DNA of 10,093 bases from NCBI GenBank assembly GCA_030526935.1, contig JAUNBY010000002.1, forward strand, positions 1 through 10,093, given 5' to 3'. The stretch is from Clostridia bacterium. GTDB lineage: Bacteria; Bacillota; Clostridia; Christensenellales; Aristaeellaceae. The position numbers and the translations under genes were made by a program. The notes under the pieces are model-generated. The model was not told the DNA's origin. It saw only the letters and a program-made list of their open reading frames with translations, and made no database searches. Within the stretch, counting starts at the first letter, position 1. The number at the start of each line of letters is the position of its first letter. Shown one piece after another: positions 1 through 5,594 of the stretch.

Positions 1-58
1 CTCCGCGTCGGGCGGTTGACCGTCGTGAGCGGGCCACTGGCAAGAAGTCATAAGCTGA

Positions 59-310
59 TTATCCCTGTAAGCCCCTCGATTGCCTGTCCATATCCTCTAT
101 GACTATATCGTAAATGTCACCAAGCGACGCGCAATATTCGAGAACCTTCCACGGTTCATTGGTGTGGTAGTGTATTTTTATAAGTTCGTCGTCCCCGACC
201 GACAGGAGGCTGTCGCCGTTGAAGTTCTGCGTGAAATACTCGGCGATAGCGTCTTCGTCGAGATCATGCCCCTCTATGAGAAGCTGCGTATCATATTTAA
301 ATTCAAGCAT
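59..310 (-). CDS. Stand-alone FakA/YloV middle-domain-like protein (83 aa)
   Basis: This small protein resembles the middle (FakA_M) domain of the fatty acid kinase subunit FakA/YloV, the region between the DAK2-like ATP-binding domain and the C-terminal domain. Matching stretches are GDSLLSVGDDELIKIHYHTN (residues 32-51) and KVLEYCASLGDIYDIVIEDM (55-74), which follow the family pattern GDSLVV.DDELVKVHVHTN...KVLEYALKYGEL..IKIENM. The two histidines of the family's H-x-H are present (His47, His49). The cysteine of the usual Y-C-T-E is Asp7 here (Y-D-T-Q). From memory, similar short proteins in Clostridia are annotated 'kinase to dihydroxyacetone kinase'. There is no ATP-binding domain, so it cannot be a kinase alone; a partner or regulatory role is inference. 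The start is supported by CAAGGAGG seven bases upstream of ATG. It lies downstream of the DUF362 gene on the same strand, with a hairpin between them. Confidence 0.82.
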   Translation of the reverse strand: MLEFKYDTQLLIEGHDLDEDAIAEYFTQNFNGDSLLSVGDDELIKIHYHTNEPWKVLEYCASLGDIYDIVIEDMDRQSRGLQG

Positions 311-340
311 GTTTCTTCCTCCTTGTTTTTCAATAGATTC

Positions 341-377
341 GCGGCATATGGCGCCGTCTGACGGAGCTATATGCCGC
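341..377. repeat. Strong intercistronic hairpin
   Basis: A perfect 9-base inverted repeat, GCGGCATAT (341-349) and ATATGCCGC (369-377), encloses a second helix CCGT/ACGG (354-357 and 361-364) with a CTG loop. Only a short imperfect segment lies between the two helices. It sits between the end of the minus-strand DUF362 gene and the start of the small FakA_M-like gene. Neither side carries a T-run, so it is not a classical intrinsic terminator. It could be an mRNA processing or stability element, or a factor-assisted terminator; this is inference. Confidence 0.6.
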
Positions 378-383
378 TAAATA

Positions 384-1481
384 TCACCCTATATTCTTTA
401 TCGCGTACTCTTGCGTGCCCAGCCCCTGCTTTTCGAGAAGCTCTATCTGCAAATACGGGTTCTTGCCGTGAAGCCTTTCGAAAAGATGGCCGTGATCGCC
501 CAACTTCATGCCCTCGGGGACGCCCACATCTATCAGGTTTTCATATTTTATCGCGTCCAGAGACGCCCTCTCTATGGCTACTATGTCGTCGGACGCCATT
601 ATGCCTATGTCGGGAACCAGAGAAGGCGTCGTCATGCCCCAGCAGTCGCAAAGCGCGGTAATGGCGGTCAAGACGTTTATGAAGTATGTGTCCTCGGGCT
701 TGAAAGTGTCCAGAACCGTCTTTGTGCAAATGGCCATGCCCTGCTGGAAATCCGCGTAATCGTGGCTGTCGAGGGTTATGGCTCCCGTCGGACAGACCTT
801 CGCGCAGTGCTGGCACATGGTGCAGTTGTGGTAATCAACCTCATAGACGCCGTTTACGCCCTTTTCAGTAAAGCCGTTGGCGAAGTGGTTGCAGGCCTTT
901 ACGCAGCGTCCGCAGTGAGTACACTTGTCCTTGTCCCAAACGAGTCCTCCCTCGAGGGCGTGTATTTCGTGGCGGGTGCGGTCGGTCACGCAGCCCATGG
1001 CGATGTTCTTGCAGGCTCCGCCGTAGCCGCAGCAACCATGTCCCTTGACGTGCGAGAAATCTATGAGAAAATCGGCGTCGTGTATAAGCCCCGCCACGTC
1101 TATATGCTTAAGCCCCTTGAAGTCCACTTCTTTAGTGTAGAAGTATTTTCCAAAATAAGAACAGTCGTCAAGTATGGGACAGCCGAGGTTTTCGCTGGTG
1201 TATCCGCGCTGCTCCGGATGGCGCTTATATACGTAGTGATCGGTTATGAACACGCCTTCGGCGTATTGGGCGATGAACGACGCGAGCTTTCTTACGAATA
1301 TGGGCGGTATCGTCGAATAGCCGACGTTGGAGCCGACGTGCATTTTTATGGCGACGTTCTTGCCTTTGACCCTGTCCGCCAGTCCCGAGGCTTTGAGCAT
1401 CCTCTCAAATTTCATCGGCAGAGTCTGGTTGGCGTCGTAACGGGCATAGGCTACGGATGAAAACAGTATTTCCGACGGCAT
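384..1481 (-). CDS. DUF362 protein with two 4Fe-4S ferredoxin motifs (365 aa)
   Basis: This is a DUF362-family iron-sulfur protein. The N-terminal part (about 1-175) has the DUF362 features VAIKMHVG (43-50), ADFLIDFSHVKGHG (136-149) and a Cys/Gly-rich stretch, CCGYGGACKNIAMGC (150-164). A bacterial ferredoxin-like domain follows: Cys187-x2-Cys190-x2-Cys193-x3-Cys197 and Cys220-x2-Cys223-x2-Cys226-x3-Cys230-Pro, enough for two 4Fe-4S clusters. The C-terminal part resumes the DUF362 fold (ASDDIVAIERASLDAI, 296-311). No signal peptide is evident, so it is probably cytoplasmic. The family's reaction is generally unknown; a redox or electron-transfer role is inferred from the clusters. I chose the ATG at 1479-1481 because CGGAGGT lies just upstream, rather than a longer reading frame that would run through the promoter. 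Confidence 0.9.
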   Translation of the reverse strand: MPSEILFSSVAYARYDANQTLPMKFERMLKASGLADRVKGKNVAIKMHVGSNVGYSTIPPIFVRKLASFIAQYAEGVFITDHYVYKRHPEQRGYTSENLGCPILDDCSYFGKYFYTKEVDFKGLKHIDVAGLIHDADFLIDFSHVKGHGCCGYGGACKNIAMGCVTDRTRHEIHALEGGLVWDKDKCTHCGRCVKACNHFANGFTEKGVNGVYEVDYHNCTMCQHCAKVCPTGAITLDSHDYADFQQGMAICTKTVLDTFKPEDTYFINVLTAITALCDCWGMTTPSLVPDIGIMASDDIVAIERASLDAIKYENLIDVGVPEGMKLGDHGHLFERLHGKNPYLQIELLEKQGLGTQEYAIKNIG

Positions 1482-1509
1482 ATTATATACCTCCGTGTGA
1501 TTTTGATAC

Positions 1510-1538
1510 AGTCTAGCATGTTTCCGCGCCCTTTGCAA
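1510..1538 (-). promoter_or_regulatory. Sigma-A-type promoter of the DUF362 gene, extended -10
   Basis: On the minus strand there is TTGCAA (1533-1538), a 17-base spacer, and TAGACT (1510-1515). TGC directly before the -10 hexamer makes it an extended -10. The start codon lies 60 bases from the 5' end of the -35 box. The -10 region and the 14 bases after it are nearly identical to the argF promoter. Confidence 0.75.
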
Positions 1539-1560
1539 GTATGTTTATGTTGAGGCGGGC

Positions 1561-1589
1561 GCATTTTTACGATGAAAGCAGCATAGCTT
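1561..1589 (+). promoter_or_regulatory. Possible sigma-E-like promoter of the SipL-like gene (weak)
   Basis: GCATTT (1561-1566), 15 bases, then CATAGCTT (1582-1589) is a partial match to the mother-cell sigma-E pattern (TCATAT, 14-16 bases, CATACAAT). It was looked for because sipL in Clostridioides is a sigma-E gene. No convincing sigma-A promoter is visible between 1540 and 1640. Matches are only 4 of 6 and 5 of 8, so chance is quite possible. Confidence 0.2.
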
Positions 1590-1639
1590 TTTTTGAAGCG
1601 CCTGGGAGCTTAGCGCTCTTTAGGGGGAGGAGGAATATT

Positions 1640-3142
1640 ATGCAATGCGAGTGTGCGACCACAACTGTTGAGGTTGAGCGATTAATAGGAACGGGGCAGT
1701 TGCAAACGAGGCTCAACGCGGAAACCGCGACGCCGGGAGCGGGCAGGGAAGTCATTGACGTTTTGATAGAACAGGCAGACATAACCATAGACTCCATACA
1801 GCCTCAGACGGACGCGGTAGTCGTAGACGGGGAATTGTTCTGCCAGGCGGTTTACAGGCAGGGCGAGAATACCGCGGCGAGGGCGGTGACGGCGCAGACG
1901 CGGTTCAGCGAGGTGGTTGAACTCGAGGGCGTCACGCCTCAATCTATCGTAAAGGCGCAGGGCGTCGTGGAGGAGGTGACGGCAGGCTACGAAAACGGAA
2001 GAATGCGCTTTGAGATGTCGATAACAATAAGGGTACAGGCTCATCAGCTAACGCCCATAGACGTCATAACCGAGATAAGCGGCGTTGACGGCGTACAGAC
2101 GCGCTTTATCCAGGTCAATTCCTGTAAGCTCGCGGCGGAGTCCAACCAGGCGGTGGTGGTGAGCGAGGAGGTCGCGCTTCCCGCGCAGTTGGACGCGCGC
2201 GTGGCGCTTATGGACTGGGCGACGGCCAGAGTCACATCGACCGCGCCCGATTTGGGCGGTGTAAAGGTGCAGGGGGAAATCTGCTCGCAGACGCTTATAG
2301 GAACGGGCGTTTCATCGCGCCCGCTGGCGATGGTCAAAGTCGTGATGCCGTTCGAACAGCTCGTCGAAATGCCTGAATGGCTGGCGAACGACGTGACCGC
2401 GGAAGCTTCGGTTCGCAGGCTGGACGCCGGAATATCCCCCGGAGAGGATGACGAGGGGGCGGTGCTCCGCATAGAGGGCGAGGCGAATATATACGTAAGA
2501 AGCGACCACGAGGACGCGGCGACGGCTCTGGAGGACGCGTACGCCACGGGCGACGCGCAGCTTGACGTGGAGCGCGAGAATATAAACTTCGCCGTAGGCA
2601 AACAACTTATCGACTGTTCTGAACAGTTCAGGGGCACGCTGATGCTCAGCGAGGACGCGCCGGGGGTGGGCGTCGTGCTGGCGACGCGCGCGAACCCCGT
2701 CATAAGCCAATGGACGAGCGAAAATGGCATAACGACCGTCGAGGGCTTTCTGGACATAAAATCGCTGTATTTGCCCAGCGGCAGCGAACAGGTCACATCC
2801 GTGCGAGGAGAGATGCCGTTCAGCGTAAGATGCAACGCGGATTGGCCTGAAGACGCGTGGGTGAACGTAACCGCCATGGGCTGCGAGGCGGCGGCGCTTA
2901 TGAGCGACAGGCTTGAAATCAGGTTGACGCTCGTCATAACCGGATTTTACAGGCTTACGTCCGGGGCGACGCTCGCGACAAAGGTGGAAGCCGGTGAAGC
3001 AAAGGCGGGAAAAAGCGGCATTGTGATATACTGGCCTAACGACGGGGACGATTCCTGGACGGTCGCCAGGCGCTACAGGCTGCCGCTCAGTAAGGCTCCG
3101 GAGAATATAAAGCCGGGAACGCCGGTAGTACTGTCGGTATAG
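1640..3142 (+). CDS. SipL-like spore protein, three SPOCS (DUF3794) domains plus degenerate LysM (500 aa)
   Basis: This protein has the layout of SipL, the clostridial partner of the spore coat ATPase SpoIVA. Three SPOCS/DUF3794 repeats can be traced at about residues 38-137, 178-288 and 322-438. Each has the pattern of a beta-strand with charged ends, an 'ANPVIS'/'TDAVVVDGEL'-type strand, and a final RMRFEMSITIRVQAHQL- or DRLEIRLTLVITGFYRL-like strand. The C-terminus (459-500) is LysM-like: IVIYWPNDGDDSWTVARRYR, then NIKPGTPVVL. It has GDDSW where LysM normally has GDTLW. Length is close to SipL of C. difficile. Expected role: anchoring the coat basement layer around the forespore in the mother cell. 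The ATG at 1640 is preceded by GGAGGAGG; an upstream in-frame start at 1541 would run through the leader. Clostridia often carry several DUF3794 proteins, so strict orthology to sipL is not certain. Confidence 0.82.
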   Translation: MQCECATTTVEVERLIGTGQLQTRLNAETATPGAGREVIDVLIEQADITIDSIQPQTDAVVVDGELFCQAVYRQGENTAARAVTAQTRFSEVVELEGVTPQSIVKAQGVVEEVTAGYENGRMRFEMSITIRVQAHQLTPIDVITEISGVDGVQTRFIQVNSCKLAAESNQAVVVSEEVALPAQLDARVALMDWATARVTSTAPDLGGVKVQGEICSQTLIGTGVSSRPLAMVKVVMPFEQLVEMPEWLANDVTAEASVRRLDAGISPGEDDEGAVLRIEGEANIYVRSDHEDAATALEDAYATGDAQLDVERENINFAVGKQLIDCSEQFRGTLMLSEDAPGVGVVLATRANPVISQWTSENGITTVEGFLDIKSLYLPSGSEQVTSVRGEMPFSVRCNADWPEDAWVNVTAMGCEAAALMSDRLEIRLTLVITGFYRLTSGATLATKVEAGEAKAGKSGIVIYWPNDGDDSWTVARRYRLPLSKAPENIKPGTPVVLSV

Positions 3143-3159
3143 TTCGACTTGGGTCAACA

Positions 3160-3235
3160 GGGGAGAGGCGCGCGTTTAACATGTTGACGGCGTATCAAAA
3201 CGCTTACTGGTCGATCGACGACCCGGCGCCTCCCC
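3160..3235. other. Three-helix structured element between convergent genes
   Basis: This 76-base stretch between the end of the SipL-like gene and the end of argF folds on paper into a three-way junction. Helix 1: GGGGA-(GA bulge)-GGCGC (3160-3171) with GCGCCTCCCC (3226-3235), 10 base pairs. Helix 2: GCGTTT (3172-3177) with AAACGC (3198-3203), stacked directly on helix 1. Helix 3: GGTCG (3209-3213) with CGACC (3219-3223), 5-base loop. No T-run follows on either strand, so it is not a standard intrinsic terminator, though a bidirectional terminator for the convergent genes is the simplest explanation. A small structured RNA or a dispersed palindromic repeat are alternatives. Confidence 0.5.
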
Positions 3236-3249
3236 CATGAAAAAAACGC

Positions 3250-4251
3250 TTATAAAACCGGCTCGCTCAACGTCGCCAGTATCACGGCTTTTATCGTATG
3301 CATGCGGTTTTCCGCCTCGTCGAAGACTATGGAATTTTCGGACTCGAATACCTCGTCTGTCACTTCCAATTCGGGCATTGCGAATTTATCGAATACCTTC
3401 CTGCCTATGGCGGTGTTCAAATCGTGATATGAGGGGAGGCAGTGCATGAACGCCGCGCCTTCGCGGGCCATGTTCATAACGCCTTTATTTACCTGATAGG
3501 GCGCCAGGACGTTTATGCGCTCCTGCCAGACATCCTCGGGTTCTCCCATGGAGACCCAGATGTCGGTGTAGACGACGTCCGCTCCCGTCGCGCCGTCTTC
3601 GACGCTGGAAGTGAAACGAAGTTTCGCGCCGCTTGCCAGGGCGAGCTTTTTCGCCTTTTCGATAAGCTCTTCGCGCGGGAAATATCCCTCGGGGGAGCAG
3701 GCGGTGAAGTTAAGCCCCATAAGCGCGCAGCCTATCATGAGGGAATTGCCCATGTTGAAGCGGGCGTCGCCCATATAGGTAAAGTTTATCCCCTTGAGCC
3801 GGCCGAAGCGCTCCTTTATCGTCAAAAGGTCGGCCAGAATCTGCGTGGGATGAAAGTCGTCGGTAAGGCCGTTCCAAACGGGAACGCCCGAGTATTGGGC
3901 GAGTTGTTCTACCGTGGACTGCTTATATCCCCTGAACTCTATCCCGTCGTACATGCGCCCCAGTACGCGCGCGGTGTCGGCGATGGACTCCTTATGTCCC
4001 ATTTGAGTATTCTGCGGATCGAGAAACGTGACGCCGAGTCCCAGATCCATGCCTGCGACTTCGAAGGCGCAGCGGGTGCGGGTAGAGGTCTTTTCAAACA
4101 ACAGCGCGATGTTTTTGCCGGTAAGCGTTTTGTGAATTTCACCGAACTTCTTTTTCGCCTTCAGATTTCCGGCGAGGTCGAGAAGGTATTCGACCTCGTC
4201 GGGCTTATAATCGAGCAACGTAAGAAGATGGCGCCCTTTCAGATTAATCAT
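3250..4251 (-). CDS. argF: Ornithine carbamoyltransferase (333 aa)
   Basis: Transfers the carbamoyl group of carbamoyl phosphate to ornithine, giving citrulline, in arginine biosynthesis; cytoplasmic, normally a trimer. Family motifs are all present: the carbamoyl phosphate loop STRTR (56-60), FHPTQ (133-137), the ornithine-binding D-I-W-V-S-M-G (230-236) and HCLP (270-273). Length equals that of typical OTCases. I chose the ATG at 4249-4251, seven bases after AGGAGG; the frame extends further upstream but through the promoter. It stands alone, with no other arginine gene in view, so whether it serves biosynthesis or the arginine deiminase pathway cannot be decided from context (arcB is the catabolic name). 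It converges with the SipL-like gene and diverges from the STAS gene. Confidence 0.96.
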   Translation of the reverse strand: MINLKGRHLLTLLDYKPDEVEYLLDLAGNLKAKKKFGEIHKTLTGKNIALLFEKTSTRTRCAFEVAGMDLGLGVTFLDPQNTQMGHKESIADTARVLGRMYDGIEFRGYKQSTVEQLAQYSGVPVWNGLTDDFHPTQILADLLTIKERFGRLKGINFTYMGDARFNMGNSLMIGCALMGLNFTACSPEGYFPREELIEKAKKLALASGAKLRFTSSVEDGATGADVVYTDIWVSMGEPEDVWQERINVLAPYQVNKGVMNMAREGAAFMHCLPSYHDLNTAIGRKVFDKFAMPELEVTDEVFESENSIVFDEAENRMHTIKAVILATLSEPVL

Positions 4252-4279
4252 GATATTACCTCCTGCTGAATTTTCATAC

Positions 4280-4308
4280 AGTATAGCATATTCTGTCGAG
4301 GATTGCAA
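4280..4308 (-). promoter_or_regulatory. argF promoter, sigma-A type with extended -10
   Basis: On the minus strand there is TTGCAA (4303-4308), a 17-base spacer ending in TGC, and TATACT (4280-4285). Transcription should begin a few bases further on, giving a short leader. The sequence ATACTGTAT overlapping the -10 is a near-perfect inverted repeat and could be an operator half or chance. No full-length ArgR box is visible. Confidence 0.82.
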
Positions 4309-4315
4309 AAAAAGC

Positions 4316-4344
4316 TTGCCAAACTATTTTGTGTAGGGTATAAT
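4316..4344 (+). promoter_or_regulatory. Sigma-A promoter of the STAS gene
   Basis: TTGCCA (4316-4321), 17 bases, TATAAT (4339-4344) with a perfect -10. It is back-to-back with the argF promoter: the two -35 boxes are separated by only 7 bases (4309-4315). Two RNA polymerases could hardly occupy both at once. The predicted leader to the start codon is about 35 bases and ends in AAGGAGG. Confidence 0.85.
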
Positions 4345-4387
4345 AACGGTAAAGACTGGCATGTATATGCTTAAGGAGGTTGATTTC

Positions 4388-4684
4388 ATGAAGATCAATA
4401 AATCCGTCGACGAAGGACAGCTGAATATCGCGCTCGAAGGAAGGCTGGATACGACCACCGCTCCGGAACTGGAAAAGGAATTTCAGGCGTCTTTACCGGG
4501 CATTAAAAGCGTAGTGCTGGATTTCGCGAATCTCGAGTATATTTCCAGCGCGGGTCTTCGAGTATTGCTCGCGGCGCAGAAAACGATGAATAAGCAAGGC
4601 TCGATGAAGATCGTAAACGTCGGCGAAACCGTGATGGAAGTTTTTGAGGTGACCGGGTTTACCGATATTCTCACGATAGAGTGA
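4388..4684 (+). CDS. STAS-domain anti-sigma factor antagonist (98 aa)
   Basis: A single STAS domain of the SpoIIAA/RsbV type and of the usual length. The core VVLDFANLEYISSAGLRVLL (residues 42-61) holds the loop whose serine is phosphorylated by a partner anti-sigma kinase in characterised members; Ser54 aligns with that site. Such proteins release a sigma factor or another target by binding the kinase when unphosphorylated. AAGGAGG lies nine bases upstream of the chosen ATG at 4388; an in-frame upstream ATG at 4361 has no comparable site. Unusually for this family, no kinase (RsbW/SpoIIAB type), phosphatase or sigma factor gene lies next to it. Its own promoter and terminator suggest a monocistronic unit, so the partner must be elsewhere and the pathway is unknown. 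Confidence 0.92.
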   Translation: MKINKSVDEGQLNIALEGRLDTTTAPELEKEFQASLPGIKSVVLDFANLEYISSAGLRVLLAAQKTMNKQGSMKIVNVGETVMEVFEVTGFTDILTIE

Positions 4685-4701
4685 GGAAAAGAGAGTATAT
4701 G

Positions 4702-4748
4702 GCCGTCAAATATTGTTACATCGTGGATAATATCGGCGGCTTTATTTT
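4702..4748 (+). terminator. Intrinsic terminator after the STAS gene
   Basis: GCCGTC (4702-4707) pairs with GGCGGC (4735-4740, one G-U). After a small internal loop, ATATTGTT (4710-4717) pairs with GATAATAT (4726-4733, with G-U pairs), leaving an 8-base loop. The stem is followed at once by TTTATTTT. The position 18 bases after the STAS stop fits well. Stability is moderate because of the internal loop and A-U pairs. Confidence 0.6.
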
Positions 4749-4808
4749 CGCATAATTTAACCGAAGTTAGTGACGAAGACCCATTTCCAACCTCCGCGCC
4801 AGATATAT

Positions 4809-4833
4809 GGCGCTATTGCGATTCGCCAGCGCC
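4809..4833. repeat. Nested hairpin in the leader of the glmM operon
   Basis: GGCGCT (4809-4814) and AGCGCC (4828-4833) form a perfect 6-base inverted repeat enclosing GCG-ATT-CGC. It lies in the 219-base gap between the STAS gene and the GlmU-like gene, past the STAS terminator and so probably in the leader or promoter region of the following operon. No T-run follows. I found no convincing sigma-A promoter in 4749-4903, so the operon's promoter is unassigned. Confidence 0.4.
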
Positions 4834-4903
4834 CTGCGTCCCGGCTTATTCAAAGAAAGGGGATTCTGGCAAATCAATCATATGTTAAAGAGAGGTGATT
4901 TAC

Positions 4904-5590
4904 TTGTCCAAAACTGTTTCGGGGTTGAGCGTTAAGGAGCTGTTGGATACTGACCATACTCTCGCAAAGCCGGCTTTTATGGACGTTGAATATCCATGGG
5001 AGATTCTGAAGCTCATCAAGAACCTTATAGTCTGTATAGGCAACAGCCTTCCGTCCGACGAATATGAGCAGATCGCCCAGGACACATGGGTCGCCAGGGA
5101 CGCCTGCGTATTCGACTCGGTTTATCTCGCCGGCCCCGCGATAATCGGCCACAACGCCGAAATTCGACATTGCGCCTTTATAAGAGGGGCGGCGCTTATA
5201 GGGGACGGGGTAGTCGTCGGAAACTCGGTGGAGATTAAAAACAGCATTTTATTCGACCGGGTTCAGGTTCCACATTACAACTACGTCGGAGATTCCATAT
5301 TGGGCTATAAGGCTCATATGGGCGCGGGTTCCATCACTTCAAACGTTAAGAGCGATAAGAAAAACGTAGTCGTCCACATAAACGATGTTCATATCGAAAC
5401 GGGTCTTCGCAAATTTGGCGCGATACTTGGCGACAGGGTCGAGGTGGGCTGCAACTCCGTTCTCAATCCCGGCTCGGTGATAGGTCGCGACAGCATGATT
5501 TATCCGACGAGCTGCGTAAGGGGATTTGTGCCGGAAAGATCGATATTTAAGAACAGCGGCGCCGTTATCGACCGTTTAATGGAGGGATAG
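4904..5590 (+). CDS. GlmU-like left-handed beta-helix acyltransferase (228 aa)
   Basis: Residues from about 62 to 205 form hexapeptide repeats of a left-handed beta-helix similar to the C-terminal acetyltransferase half of GlmU. A gap-free alignment to E. coli GlmU (numbering from memory) puts Arg94, Lys112, His124, Tyr127 and Asn147 on Arg333, Lys351, the catalytic His363, Tyr366 and Asn386; Asn377 is replaced by His138. The N-terminal pyrophosphorylase half is absent, replaced by about 60 residues of unknown role (DTDHTLAKPAF, YPWEILKLIK). With glmM four bases downstream, acetylation of GlcN-1-P to GlcNAc-1-P or a related sugar acylation is likely, but untested. Databases often label this family 'UDP-N-acetylglucosamine pyrophosphorylase', which the sequence does not support. 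I chose a TTG start because AGAGAGGTGAT fits as its binding site; a GTG at 4895 lies inside that site. Confidence 0.85.
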   Translation: MSKTVSGLSVKELLDTDHTLAKPAFMDVEYPWEILKLIKNLIVCIGNSLPSDEYEQIAQDTWVARDACVFDSVYLAGPAIIGHNAEIRHCAFIRGAALIGDGVVVGNSVEIKNSILFDRVQVPHYNYVGDSILGYKAHMGAGSITSNVKSDKKNVVVHINDVHIETGLRKFGAILGDRVEVGCNSVLNPGSVIGRDSMIYPTSCVRGFVPERSIFKNSGAVIDRLMEG

Positions 5591-5594
5591 ATAA

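Noticed and set aside
1..51. Minus-strand open frame starting at ATG 49-51 and running off the left edge (17 codons)
   Set aside because: Too short to judge, with no good ribosome binding site before it and no recognisable protein motif. It may be the start of a gene beyond the window, but the sequence does not support calling it.
411..1460. Long plus-strand open frame opposite the DUF362 gene (349 codons)
   Set aside because: It is antisense to a gene with clear ferredoxin motifs, promoter and binding site; its translation is low-complexity and resembles no family. The same applies to the 275-codon frame opposite argF (3442-4269) and the 297- and 281-codon frames opposite the SipL-like gene.
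1597..1617. Small inverted repeat AGCGC...GCGCT before the SipL-like gene
   Set aside because: Only five base pairs with an 11-base loop and no T-run; easily expected by chance.
4262..4280. Possible ArgR operator downstream of the argF -10 (TGAAAATTCA)
   Set aside because: It is several bases shorter than an ARG box. Its first part is also present at the DUF362 promoter, so it is not specific to an arginine gene.
4699..4755. 18-codon plus-strand frame after the STAS gene, ATG preceded by a purine-rich stretch
   Set aside because: It lies almost entirely on the predicted terminator hairpin, has only a weak binding site and shows no homology that I recognise.
4884..4906. GTG at 4895 as start of the GlmU-like protein
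   Set aside because: The GTG is part of the sequence AGAGAGGTGAT, which matches the 16S-complementary binding site for the TTG at 4904. Starting at the GTG would leave only a weak site upstream.
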